A stretch of DNA of 64,000 nt from Haematobia irritans (Eukaryota > Arthropoda > Insecta > Diptera > Muscidae): assembly GCF_050003625.1 (NCBI RefSeq), contig NC_134399.1, positions 42,920,671 to 42,984,670 on the forward strand, written 5' to 3'. Positions 44,594 to 54,355 of the stretch are shown in pieces (the stretch's first letter is position 1; the number at the start of each line of letters is the position of its first letter). The translations under genes and the position numbers were made by a program. Below the pieces are notes generated by a model. It saw only the letters and a list, made by a program, of their open reading frames with translations. It was not told the origin of the DNA and did not search any database.

Positions 44594-47500
44594 TTAAGCC
44601 TGTTCGTCCCGAACAGGCACAGAACCTGTTCCGTAAGGAGCCAATCGTTCCAGATGTACAACTTTCATCTTTGATCTAGGGCTGTCGTCCTTCTGAATCC
44701 GGTATACAACATCATTGATCTTCTTGATGACTTTGTACGGGCCTTCCCACTGTGTTTGCAGTTTAGGACACAATCCTTTCTTTCGTTGCGGGTTAAATAG
44801 CAGAACCAATTCTTCTTCTTGGAAGCCCTCAGTATTTACAGCACGATCGTATCTCGCCTTCATTCTGTTGCTGACCATTTTTATTTTGTTGCGCACTGAT
44901 TCGTGAACTTCACCGAAAGTGTTTGGGATGTCGTTTCTGTTTTCTTCCATGGCGAGCTCATTAGGTTTAGCGCCGAATATCAGATCTCCAGGCAACTTCA
45001 ACTCAGTTCCGAATAGAACATTGGCCGGTGTTCGAGAGGTGGAATCATGAATGGCAGATCTATACGACAGCAAAAACTTTGGTATATGCTCGTCCCAGTC
45101 CCTCTGGCCGTTGTCCACTACTTTTCGAAGATGTTCCTCCAGAGTGCGATTAAACCTTTCTACCATGCCATCGGATTGTGGATGTAATGGCGTAGTCCTC
45201 GTTTTCTTGATACCAAGGGATTCACACATCTCTTTGAATATGGCCGATTCAAAATTTCTTCCCTGGTCTGAGTGAATCTCGGACGGCACACCGTAGCGAC
45301 ATATCCAGTTTTTGTTGACCACATCCACAATCGTTTTTGCCTCTTGGTTTGGAATTGCATACACCTCCGGCCATTTGCTGAAGTAATCCATGACCACAAG
45401 GACATAACGGTTTCCAGAATCACTTACTGGGAAAGGGCCTGCCACGTCCATTGCTATTCTTTCAAACGGGGATCCTGGTCTATATTCTTGCATAGGACCT
45501 CGACTTTTCCTTGTTGGACCTTTCGCCTTCATGCACTTCTCGCAATTGGCTACCCATTCAGCAATTGATTTCTGGCATCCAACCCAGTAGAATCGTTGCT
45601 TCACTTTCTCGGCGGTTTTGGTTACTCCCAGATGACCTCCACTGGGACCATTATGGAACTCCGCCAAAATGTCTCTTATTTTGGAATCTGGAACGATGAT
45701 CAAATTTCGGCTGCTCTTGCCATCTTCGCTTTCCCATTTACGTTGCAGGGATCCATTGACTAGAACTAAACTATCCCATTGAGCCCAGTATGATTTCATA
45801 AGTGGACTTTCGGCTGCTATGTCTTTCTTACTGGGCTTCTTGTTCTCTTCCTTTGCCGAAATAATTTTGTTCAAAATGGGATCTTTACGCTGTTCTGTTG
45901 GCCAGTCCACTCCAGATTCGATGTGTAACAGCCGAATATCAACAATCTCCTCCTTATGTTCAGCTTTCGAGCAGTGCTTGCATTCTATACTGCAAGGTCG
46001 ACGTGACAAAGCGTCAGCGTTACCGTGTTTTCCACCTTTTCTATGCTCGATACTGAAATCATAGCTTTGGAGCCTCTCGATCCAACGTGCCAGTTGAGCT
46101 TCCGGATTCTTGAATTGGAGCAACCATCGAAGAGCTGAGTGATCAGTCCTGAGCAAGAAGTGTTGTCCATACAAATATTTATGATAATGTTTTACACCCT
46201 CTATGACGGCTAGCAGCTCTCGTCGCGTTACACAGTAGTTCTTTTCGGGCTTGGACAACGTTCGGCTGAAATATCCGATGACCTTCTCCTTGCCGTCTAT
46301 CTGTTGGGATAGCACACCTCCAATACCATGCGCGCTAGCATCTGTATCCAAAACAAATTTTTCGCCCGGAATAGGATACGCTAGAACAGGAGCTGAACAT
46401 AAAAGTTCTTTTAAATGTTGGAATGAATCCTCCTGTTCGTCGCTCCACTGGAACTTCTGACCTTTTTGCGTCAATTTATGGAGACTAGCGGCGATGCTGG
46501 CGAAGTTTGGGACGAATCGTCGGTAATATGTACATAACCCAAGGAAACTTCTTAATTCGTGGAGATTTCGGGGTCGTGGCCAATCTCTGACAGCTTGGAT
46601 TTTGTCTTCATCGGTGGATATGCCCTCTGCAGTCACATGATGACCCAGGTATTTAACTTCCCGCTGGAAAAGGGAGCATTTCTTTGCGTTAAGGCGTAGA
46701 CCAGCGGCTGACAATTGCTGGATAACGTCTTTCAAGTTCTTAAGGTGCTCGTCAAATGTTTTGCCCATCACTATGATGTCGTCCAAGTATATCAAGCACG
46801 ACTTCCAGTGCAACCCCTTCAGTACCCGCTCCATCAATCTTTCGAAGGTAGCCGGAGCGTTGCAGAGCCCGAACGGCATTACATTGAATTGCCAGAGACC
46901 GCCATTAACGCCAAAAGCCGTCTTTTCCTTGTCTTTCTCGGCGATCTCTACTTGCCAATATCCACTCTGCAAATCAAGCGTAGAAAACCATGTTGTTCCG
47001 GCTAGTGTGTCCAACGTGTCATCAATGCGTGGAAGCGGATAACTGTCCTTTTTGGTGACATCATTCAGTTTTCTGTAGTCCACGCAGAATCGGGTACTTC
47101 CATCTTTCTTTTTGACCAGCACAACTGGGGAACACCAAGGACTTGATGATGGCTCGATCACTCCACTCTCCGCCATTTCCTTTATGAGCTTTTGAACTTC
47201 GTCTCTTTTTGCCAGGGGAACAGTTCGTGGTGCCTGTTTTATGGGCCTTTCTTCTGCGGTTTTAATTTCATGTTTCACTACAGATGTTCTTCCTTGATTT
47301 CCCTTTTCAGAAGCAAAAGCAGAGGCGTTTTTCCACAACAATTGCTTGGCTTTATTTCTCTCTGACGGCGATAGATGACGTGTCCAATCCTCGAAATACC
47401 CTTCTAGATGTTTTCTCACTGCTCCATGTGTCTTTGATGAGTTGCCTTCCAAATTGACTATTGCCTCGGCTGGTGTACATTTGCCAATGTCAGAAAATTT

Positions 47501-48178
47501 TACAATTTGCTCATGATTGTCAGACAAGTTCAAGACACGAACTGGTATTAGTCTCTCTTCGTTCGTTGTTACCAGGGCATTTGCTATCAAGATGTTGTTG
47601 CTTTTGTTTTCTGCTGGTTCAACAACCCACAATTGGCCGACTTCACAATCTCCATTCATAGAAACCCATATAATTGCTTCGGCATTCGGTGGTATAGACT
47701 CTGACTGGCTCGTTGTCAAACGTCTGACAGGTGTATTCTCGTCGTATCCCACGTTTACCGTTATTTCGGCATCGCACCATGTCATTACACGACGCTTCAT
47801 ATCCAGATTGAGGCCAAAAGCAATCATGAAATCCGCTCCAATTATAACTTCGTCTACTATATCGGCCACAATGAAATCATAAGTAACGGATTTGTTAGCA
47901 ATAGTTAATTTTACGGCGACCTTTCCATATACGGTTGCGGGTTCCCCTGTAGCCGTGCGTAGCTTGACTCCAATCAGTGGTGTAATTTTTCCTTTTACTA
48001 AATCAGATCTAATGATAGACTTTGATGCACCAGTATCCAACGTCAAAGTACGCTTGTCGCCATTAATAACACCCGCAATAGTTAAATTGTTATTTTTCTG
48101 TTGAACTATTGCTATGGAGATGGTGGGGCCATCGTCTGTGGGAGCCAGCTCTTGCCCCGCTGAACTAGCTCGATTTAG
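44594..48178 (-). CDS. pol: Pol polyprotein: protease, RT, RNase H, integrase
   Basis: Counted from the first codon after the frameshift (CTA at 48178), the open segment is 1194 residues. Protease: LDTGAS with the active Asp at about 48. RT: CVDYRKLNDVT, TLDLQSGYWQ (Asp about 402) and IYLDDIIV (464-467). RNase H: LDTDASAHG (Asp about 611), Glu about 654, RTDHSA (Asp about 679). Integrase: zinc-binding His842, His849, Cys879, Cys882, then catalytic Asp911, Asp971 and Glu1007 with exactly 35 residues between the last two. C-terminus: QWEGPYKVIKK, the GPY/F module near 1144-1155. All key residues are present and no stop interrupts. There is no ATG at its start; expression needs the -1 shift from gag. 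The stop lies 11 bp from the LTR. Confidence 0.93.
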   Translation of the reverse strand, partial: LNRASSAGQELAPTDDGPTISIAIVQQKNNNLTIAGVINGDKRTLTLDTGASKSIIRSDLVKGKITPLIGVKLRTATGEPATVYGKVAVKLTIANKSVTYDFIVADIVDEVIIGADFMIAFGLNLDMKRRVMTWCDAEITVNVGYDENTPVRRLTTSQSESIPPNAEAIIWVSMNGDCEVGQLWVVEPAENKSNNILIANALVTTNEERLIPVRVLNLSDNHEQIVKFSDIGKCTPAEAIVNLEGNSSKTHGAVRKHLEGYFEDWTRHLSPSERNKAKQLLWKNASAFASEKGNQGRTSVVKHEIKTAEERPIKQAPRTVPLAKRDEVQKLIKEMAESGVIEPSSSPWCSPVVLVKKKDGSTRFCVDYRKLNDVTKKDSYPLPRIDDTLDTLAGTTWFSTLDLQSGYWQVEIAEKDKEKTAFGVNGGLWQFNVMPFGLCNAPATFERLMERVLKGLHWKSCLIYLDDIIVMGKTFDEHLKNLKDVIQQLSAAGLRLNAKKCSLFQREVKYLGHHVTAEGISTDEDKIQAVRDWPRPRNLHELRSFLGLCTYYRRFVPNFASIAASLHKLTQKGQKFQWSDEQEDSFQHLKELLCSAPVLAYPIPGEKFVLDTDASAHGIGGVLSQQIDGKEKVIGYFSRTLSKPEKNYCVTRRELLAVIEGVKHYHKYLYGQHFLLRTDHSALRWLLQFKNPEAQLARWIERLQSYDFSIEHRKGGKHGNADALSRRPCSIECKHCSKAEHKEEIVDIRLLHIESGVDWPTEQRKDPILNKIISAKEENKKPSKKDIAAESPLMKSYWAQWDSLVLVNGSLQRKWESEDGKSSRNLIIVPDSKIRDILAEFHNGPSGGHLGVTKTAEKVKQRFYWVGCQKSIAEWVANCEKCMKAKGPTRKSRGPMQEYRPGSPFERIAMDVAGPFPVSDSGNRYVLVVMDYFSKWPEVYAIPNQEAKTIVDVVNKNWICRYGVPSEIHSDQGRNFESAIFKEMCESLGIKKTRTTPLHPQSDGMVERFNRTLEEHLRKVVDNGQRDWDEHIPKFLLSYRSAIHDSTSRTPANVLFGTELKLPGDLIFGAKPNELAMEENRNDIPNTFGEVHESVRNKIKMVSNRMKARYDRAVNTEGFQEEELVLLFNPQRKKGLCPKLQTQWEGPYKVIKKINDVVYRIQKDDSPRSKMKVVHLERLAPYGTGSVPVRDEQA

Positions 48179-48184
48179 TTTAAA
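48125..48184 (-). promoter_or_regulatory. -1 ribosomal frameshift signal: UUUAAAC plus H-type pseudoknot
   Basis: On the minus strand the last gag codons are CCT TTA AAC TAA, giving the heptamer T TTA AAC (48184-48178) in the correct phase directly before the stop. Six bases later GAGCTAG (48171-48165) can pair with CTGGCTC (48148-48142; one G-U). The loop holds GGGGC (48158-48154), which can pair with GCCCC (48129-48125). Loops are 6, 5 and 12 nt. Slipping back one base continues into the pol frame. Structure is predicted by eye. Confidence 0.82.
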
Positions 48185-49530
48185 GGTGACTCACTTGACA
48201 GTGGGGTCACCTTCTTATGGCTATTGTTTAATGGAGATGGTGATGTGGACCTTGACCGTTTGCGTCGTGCTTTGCATTCTCGAGCTAGATGTCCCGGCTT
48301 ATCACAGTTATAGCATTTGATCCGGGATTTATTTGCCTCTTGCTTCATTTCTTGCATTGCCTGCTTAACGGCTTCTTTCACTGAATCAATCACGGAATTT
48401 GATTCGTCATTCTCGGTCTCCACCTTGCGTACTTTGTGAATTTGAGGACGTGCTAGTACCCTCGCTGTCTCTTGTGTAAGGGCAAATGTTACAGTTTCCA
48501 CAAATGTAGCTTTTTGTGACGCATATGTTGCACATTTTATGTCTGGGTCTCGAATGCCATTCACAAAGGTCTCAATTTTGATGCGGTCCACAAGTGGGTG
48601 ACTCTCTCCTGGGTATGCCAATAGTACCAACCGCTCAACTTCTGATGCAAAATCTTGTAGAGTCTCATTTGATTTCTGGACTCTTCCTCTTAATTCCATT
48701 CTGAAGATGTCTTGTTTATGTTCTCCACCGTACTTGCGTTGTAGCGCAGCTATTACTTCCTTATAGTTATTTCTGGAAGAAGTTGGGATACTTTGTATTA
48801 CATCGGCAGCATTACCCTTCAATGCCAACAGAAGTTCAATTGCTCTGTCGTTGTCATTCCACATGTTTCTGGATGCCACCGTCTCATATTGGAATTTGAA
48901 AACATCAAATGAAGATGAGCCATCAAAAACAGGAGTTTTGATTTTTGGGCCCTCGATTACGCGCACTGGAGCACCTTTCATTTCTAGTTCTGACATTTTT
49001 TTCTCAAGGTGTAGAAATTTTTCATCGTGAACCACAAATTTCTTATCCAATTCCACAATTTGACTTTCAATGTGGTCTACGCGTTTCTCCATACCTTCCG
49101 AAAGTTGTTGTAACTTTTCATTAAGAATTCTAGAATTTTCGTCAAATTTCTCCACCAATAGAAGAGAATTTTCTTCCATCATTTTTCTAGAATTTTCTTG
49201 CATTTTTAGAGCGTTTTCTTCCATTTTTCTAGAATTTTCTTCCATTTTTCTAGAATTTTCTTCCATCATTTTGCTCAAAACATTGAGCATTGATGTGTAA
49301 TCCACAACACTCGAAGCCACAGATGGAGTTTCTACACTGCTTGTATTGACGAGTATTGATTCATCAATGTCATCCTTATAATCAAACTCATGCGTCGCAA
49401 TGTCCATATTACGCCGTTCAAACTCTTCCAGTAGACGCTTTTGAAGCTGGGCCTTATTGCCTGTTGTCGGCAGCTCCAGTTTGCTCAATTCCTTTTTTAA
49501 GTCTTCCACACGAAGCTCATTAAACTTCAT
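48175..49530 (-). CDS. gag: Gag: SAP-like, coiled-coil, capsid-like, CCHC zinc knuckle
   Basis: 451 residues. About 3-36: ELRVEDLKKELSKLELPTTG..., the pattern of a SAP nucleic-acid-binding motif. About 86-185: coiled coil with four to five runs of a MEENSRK heptad (89-122). About 196-360: capsid-type region with FDGSSSFDVFKFQYETVA and YKEVIAALQRKYG. 406-419: CYNCDKPGHLAREC, one CCHC knuckle, followed by a basic RRKRSRS tail. The ATG at 49530 lies 18 bases inside the primer site and has a CTACAATG context. The frame stops right after the slippery site, so unshifted ribosomes give Gag alone. Assembly of particles and RNA packaging is the family role. Confidence 0.92.
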   Translation of the reverse strand: MKFNELRVEDLKKELSKLELPTTGNKAQLQKRLLEEFERRNMDIATHEFDYKDDIDESILVNTSSVETPSVASSVVDYTSMLNVLSKMMEENSRKMEENSRKMEENALKMQENSRKMMEENSLLLVEKFDENSRILNEKLQQLSEGMEKRVDHIESQIVELDKKFVVHDEKFLHLEKKMSELEMKGAPVRVIEGPKIKTPVFDGSSSFDVFKFQYETVASRNMWNDNDRAIELLLALKGNAADVIQSIPTSSRNNYKEVIAALQRKYGGEHKQDIFRMELRGRVQKSNETLQDFASEVERLVLLAYPGESHPLVDRIKIETFVNGIRDPDIKCATYASQKATFVETVTFALTQETARVLARPQIHKVRKVETENDESNSVIDSVKEAVKQAMQEMKQEANKSRIKCYNCDKPGHLARECKARRKRSRSTSPSPLNNSHKKVTPLSSESPLN

Positions 49531-49548
49531 TGTAGATTTTTTTTCGTT

Positions 49549-49566
49549 ATCCCACTTCTGACACCA
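49549..49566 (-). other. Primer binding site, tRNA-Leu(CAA)
   Basis: Two bases inside the 5-prime LTR the minus strand reads TGGTGTCAGAAGTGGGAT. This is complementary to the 3-prime end of the tRNA-Leu(CAA) I remember (ATCCCACTTCTGACA plus CCA), 18 of 18 positions. The tRNA sequence is from memory. Confidence 0.8.
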
Positions 49567-49646
49567 ACTGTTACGTTTTTATATTTAGGCGTTTTTAATT
49601 ACCGGACAATTAAAACACAGTTCTTTTAAATAACGACAATCTACAA

Positions 49647-49652
49647 TTTATT
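49647..49652 (-). terminator. Candidate polyadenylation signal AATAAA (lost in the other LTR)
   Basis: AATAAA on the minus strand about 67 bases after the predicted start of R. It is the only AATAAA I find in the LTR; an ATTAAA also occurs close to the initiator. The equivalent site in the 3-prime LTR (44079-44084) reads AATTAA. Confidence 0.55.
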
Positions 49653-49716
49653 TACTACGACTTCACACTTTACAATTCGTTCACACTGAAGTTATTCGTT
49701 TGACGCTTTAATTAAG

Positions 49717-49752
49717 ACTGACTCGTTAGCAGCATGCGAGCGCTTTTATATA
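49717..49752 (-). promoter_or_regulatory. LTR core promoter: TATA box and TCAGT initiator
   Basis: Minus strand TATATAAAAG begins at 49752, and TCAGT (the arthropod initiator form) lies at 49721-49717, placing its A 33 bases downstream. This predicts U3 of about 431 bp and R-U5 of about 151 bp. Confidence 0.6.
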
Positions 49753-51092
49753 TGACGGTGTGGCAATACGAGAACATTCTGGTAGCACTACAATACTCTG
49801 GCAACGCCAGAACATTCTTAGACAACGTTAGAAGGATCTACGACCATTAAGTTGTTCGTCTGGTGGCTGCCAAACACATACACACTCACATAGATATATG
49901 CTCGCATTACTACAACAACAATGACAATAGACAATGAGATAAAATGAGAATGCAGAATAACAAAGCAAAGGGGTTGCTATTCTATGAGAGAGTAAGAACT
50001 AACATTTCAGTAAGCAAACAAAAGAACATAAAAGAAGTTCAGGAAAATACTAGAAAATGAGTAGATGATTCCAACAAGTGATAGCGAAATTTTATCGTTA
50101 CAATTTGAAATTTAAATAAGCTTAAATCTATAATTATCAAATTCGTAACAATATTTTATGAATCTCGAAAATCTTGCAAAATATCAGCCAAATCGGTTCA
50201 GATTTAGCTATAGCTCCCATATATATCTTTCGTCCGATTTAGACTCATATGACCACAGAGGCCAAAGTACCGATCTTCGTGAAATTTTTCACAATGCTTG
50301 GTAAATTTTATTGAAATCGGTTCAAATTTAGATATAGCTCCCATATATATCTTTCGTCCGATTTGAACTTATATGACCACAAAAGCGAAAGTTTTGCCGT
50401 GATTTGTTTCAAATTTTGTACAAGGGGTACGTTTAATAGTATCGTTAAGTGTGTCAAATTTTGTTAAAACCGGTTCAGATTTAGATATAGCTCACATATA
50501 TATCTTTCGCCCGATTTGGACTTATATGGTCTCAAAAGCCAGAGTTTTGCCCTGACTTACTTCAAATTTTGCACAAGCGGTACTTTTAACGATACTATTG
50601 TATGTGCCAAATATGGTCAAAATCGATTCAGATTTAAATATAGCTCCCATATATATCTTTCGTCCGATTTGAACTTATATGGCCTCAAAATCCAGGGTTT
50701 TGCCGTGATTTGCTTCAAATTTCGCACAAGGAGTACGTTTAGTAGTATCGGCAATTGTGCCAAATTTGGTTGAAATCGGTTCAGATTTAGATATGGCGCC
50801 CATATATATCTTCCGTCCGATTTGCACTCATATGACCAGGGGGCAAAGTTATACTCCCATTTACGTGAAATTCCGCATAGATAGCAGAATTATTGTTCTA
50901 ACTATACATTTCAAATTTAGTCAAAATCGGTTCAGATTATATAGCTCCCATATATACGTACACCAGACTTGGGGAAATATGATAGACTGTAAATGTGAAG
51001 TAGTTGAGATGGTAGCACAAATTTTGGCCTACATAGGGGTGAAGGGTATAATATAGTCGGCCCCGCCCGACTTTAGACTTTACTTACTTGTT

Positions 51093-51602
51093 TTTCATTA
51101 CATTTATTCAAATTGATAGTAAGGGCTATATAACCATACAAAAAGGACTGCCGTCCGGAAGTGGTGCAAAATTGGCGTAGAAGCGATAAATTTAACACGC
51201 CCTTGTCATAGGACAGATGTCCACCATTCCAACATATGTTGCACTGCATTTGCATCAATTCTTAAGGTGTGACCCACAACCAGAGTTTTGGATGTGAATT
51301 ACAAATTGTTGTAATATTTTGCCAAATAAACAATTTTAATAATTTTTCATGGCTTTAGTGCATTTTAACGCTTGTCTGAAATTTAGAGTGGATATAGAAT
51401 TTATTTTCGACAAAATTTAAATAATTTGTATCAGTTTATTAGTTCTTGCAGTGTTTTTAGCCTATTTGAAACAATAAAAGCTTAAACTACCCATTAAAAA
51501 TATGAAAAATATGTAGATCAAATAAATAACATCTTTTGGAGGACATTTTTGGAAATGCTTTTAAAGCTGTGCCTTTAGAATGACTCCCATTTTTTTTTGC
51601 TG
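51093..51602. other. J-like remnant
   Basis: Contains gtggtgcaaaattgg and cacgcccttgtcatagga blocks shared with 24127-24482 and J1, and ends TTTTTTTTTGCTGGG at 51602. The left end is not identified. Non-coding. Confidence 0.45.
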
Positions 51603-52020
51603 GGATGTCAAGTCAAACAAGTTGGATATCATCTCATGGTAGCACTCATCATTCACGGTTACGTTACGATTCGCATACTGGAGATGTTTGACAGCGAAAC
51701 AAAACACTAAACGTGCGTCAGCTGCTTAAACCTTTGTTTCCAAACCATAAAAGCTAAAAAATCACCCTTTATAATTATGGACGGACGGACGGACATCGCT
51801 AGATCGCAAAGCATTTACTAATGTCACGTATCAAATTTCAACCGGATTGGATGAAATTGAAATAAAATTTACCTTTGGAAGTCAAATCTGGGGATCGGTT
51901 TATATGGTGGCTATATCTGGACCGATATGGCTCATTTGAAATGCCGTTTGATTAACATCAATAGCAACAACTAAGTTTCAAGTCGAAAGGGTTTCAACTA
52001 CAATTTCACCGTGCTACTGC
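51603..52020. other. O-type fragment followed by family A fragment
   Basis: 51650-51770 (gatgtttgacagcgaaacaa, ctaaaaaatcacccttta) resembles 62330-62455. 51780-52020 is a rearranged piece of family A: the GACG tract comes first, then the caaatttcaaccggattgg unit, then part of the end block. Confidence 0.5.
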
Positions 52021-52460
52021 ATAAGGCTGTTATTTTCGAGTCTACATTTGTCGATGATTAGGCACTGTGTCATTATATCTTTCTATATGTTTTTCACAAT
52101 GTATTAAATTTAGGCTTTTTTACTATATAGTATTTGTTACAAGATATAACATAACCGAATAGTCCAATACTATGCATACAGAGACAAGGTTGTGAAGATA
52201 AATTCGCGAGTTTATTCGTGGTTTGTGTCTCGGCTAAGTAAAATTCAAATTTGTGGGACGAATTTAACTTGTGGAACGTATTCCAAAAAAAATAAAATAG
52301 ATTTACTTAAAAAGAGACAACTTTGTGGTGGAAAAACTTCCAAACAACGTCAGTTATTTTATGTGTAGTCATACTATGCATTAGTGGTTGTATATCGTTG
52401 AAAAATTGATCCATAACCGCTAATAACTCTAAAGTCATATAAAAGTGTTGATTTATCCTA
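52021..52460. other. Intergenic, nothing recognised
   Basis: No motif-bearing frame or terminal repeat found. Confidence 0.4.
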
Positions 52461-52495
52461 GGTTAGGTTAGGTTAGCTGGCAGCCCGATGTATAA
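52461..52495 (-). mobile_element. S1/LINE-1 tail fragment
   Basis: aggttaggttaggttagctg followed by gcagcccgatgtat is the reverse complement of an S1 3-prime end, only about 35 bp long. Confidence 0.55.
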
Positions 52496-52501
52496 GGGGT
52501 A

Positions 52502-52690
52502 TCGAAATTGTCGTGACACGTCTCACGTGGTTCACGATTCTCGCGTGAATCACGTGAGTCGTGAATAAAATCAGAAGCAACTATCGTGAATGTGCGTGAA
52601 TGGGACTAAAATAAATATGTCGTGCGTGAGTAATAAAATCGTTCGTGAATGTGCGTGAATACAATTTCTGCAAAATCACGCTCACGATAA
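52502..52690. repeat. CGTGA-motif cluster, hAT-M-related
   Basis: Dense cgtgaa/cgtgag/tcacg words (gtgcgtgaatgggac, cgtgcgtgagtaat, tcacgctcacgat) like the subterminal parts of hAT-M. No terminal inverted repeat is visible, so this is a fragment. Confidence 0.6.
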
Positions 52691-53864
52691 AAATCAAGAT
52701 TTAATTCTTACTTATGTTAAATGAAAGTGATTTAGCTGTCGAACTATATTTATACCCTTCACCACTACTGTGGTACAGGGTATAATAAGTTTGTGCATTT
52801 GTATGTAACGCCAAGAAGAAAAATTCTGAGACCCATCGTTTAGTATACCGATCGTCTTAGAATTAAATTCTGAGTCGGTTTATTTTTGTGCGCAAAGTAC
52901 AGGTCGCAGTTTAAGTCCGATTGTCCTCAAATGTGGCACAGGGTCGTTTTGGGTAACAAAGACGATCGCTATTGATTTTGGAAAAAATCGGTTCATATTT
53001 AGATATAGCTGTCATATATATTTACCCCGATCTGGTTATAATTGGCGTGTTTATCAACCGATGTTCTTCAAATTCCGTACATCCGAATATTTTATGAGTC
53101 TCGAAAAACTTGCAAAATATTATCCAAATCGGTTCAGATTTAGATATAGCTCCCATATATATCTTTCGTCCGATTTAGACTCATATGGCAACAGATAGCA
53201 AAGTTTACTACCGATTTTCGTGAAATTTTGCACATAGAGTAGAGTTGGCATTCTACCAATGTTTGGTAAATTTGATTGAAATCGGTTCATATTTAGATAT
53301 AGCTCCCATATATATATTTTTCGTCCGATTTGCACTTATATGACCTCAAAAGCCAGAGTTTTGCCCTGACTTGCTTCAAATTTTACACGAGAGGTAGGTT
53401 TAACGTGTCGTTATGTGTGCCAAATTTGGTTAAAATCGGTTCAGATTTAGATATAGCTCCCATATATATCTTTCGACCGATTTGGACTCATATGACCACG
53501 GGTTACACTCCCATTTACGTGAAATTTTACAGAGATTGCAGAATTATTATTCTAACTATGCATGTCAAATTTAGTCAAAATCGGTTCAGATTATATACAG
53601 CTCCCATATATGCGTACACCAGAGTTGGGGAAATATGGTAGACTTTTTCATATTTTAGACCCATTTTCAATGGGATTTTCCTCCAATTGACTGGATAGTT
53701 GCCACGGAGAATATATTTAATATGATATTTAAGTGTGGCAACTTTGATTTAATTTGGTTCAGATTTAGATAAAGCCTCCATATATTCGTTTTTCCGGTTT
53801 ATACAAATATGGCCAAAATTACCTGACTTTACACAAAATTCTGTGATGATTTCCCCATGTCTTA

Positions 53865-54074
53865 CGGTATGGTCACACTGGGCAAATATTTGATAGAAAT
53901 TAAAAAGGAATTCGTCGCCACAGCCAAACCAGCAAACGTTTTTAGCTCATATTGGATATATTACATCACGATACGAGTATTTTCCAAAAACGTTATACAG
54001 ATATTTCGAAAGTGCTCCTTGAAAAAAGTTTGACACTCATTTTGGGCAAATATTTGCCTAGTGTGACCATACCC
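53865..54074. mobile_element. U: small PIF/Harbinger-like MITE in B3
   Basis: 210 bp with ends GGTATGGTCACACTGGGCAA and its mirror (one mismatch in about 27). TTA is duplicated at 53862-53864 and 54075-54077, the usual PIF/Harbinger target. Non-coding. Confidence 0.75.
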
Positions 54075-54355
54075 TTAGTCATATCCTACACACTGTAATG
54101 CCAGAATTTCCACAGAACGGGTGAGTTTTAAATAAGGCTCCAAGTTGCCCGACTTGACCAAATAATATATCACAACCTACACTTGACCACATATCTTGGC
54201 GAGATCTAACCAATATCCTTGTAAAATCGCCACTGATGAGTAGCAAAAATTGTAAATATTACTAAAATTGTTTTATATCTCGAATACATATGTATCGCCT
54301 GATAAATCATAAATGCTCATTTGTACAATTGCATTAAAATTTCTCTCGCTTCATA

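Larger units (their letters stand above)
44001..50150 (-). mobile_element. Complete Ty3/gypsy LTR retrotransposon
   Basis: 6150 bp. Two 582-bp LTRs start TGTTACG and end CGTAACA and are flanked by the 4-bp duplication ATAT (43997-44000 and 50151-50154). In element order (minus): LTR, tRNA-Leu primer site, gag, -1 frameshift site, pol (protease, RT, RNase H, integrase), purine tract, LTR. There is no env frame. Domain order with integrase last places it in Ty3/gypsy (Metaviridae). A tRNA-Leu primer is one I associate with the mdg3 group, but I do not assign a clade firmly. By eye the LTRs differ at one base, so it is young, and both long frames are open. Confidence 0.95.
49569..50150 (-). repeat. 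5-prime LTR (element orientation)
   Basis: 582 bp with the same TGTTACG/CGTAACA ends as its partner. It contains a candidate core promoter and an intact AATAAA on the minus strand (49652-49647). Confidence 0.95.
43590..51092 (-). mobile_element. B2: family B element split by the Ty3/gypsy insertion
   Basis: The left part 43590-44000 has the terminal hairpin TTATACCCTtcACCAC...GTGGTacAGGGTATAA, then the agaattaaattctgagtcg block and a TCCG/TCTG tract (43727-43790). The right part 50151-51090 has five diverged units of tcggttcagatttagatata type and the GC hairpin end GTCGGCCCCGCCCGAC. B3 gives the uninterrupted equivalent of the insertion point (ccgaatattttatgag near 53085-53100). Confidence 0.82.

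Noticed and set aside
46715..47042. Plus-strand frames opposite pol and gag
   Set aside because: Shadows of the minus-strand genes with no domain content.
44001..50150. Endogenous errantivirus with env
   Set aside because: Pol ends 11 bp from the LTR and no third frame exists, so there is no envelope gene to call.
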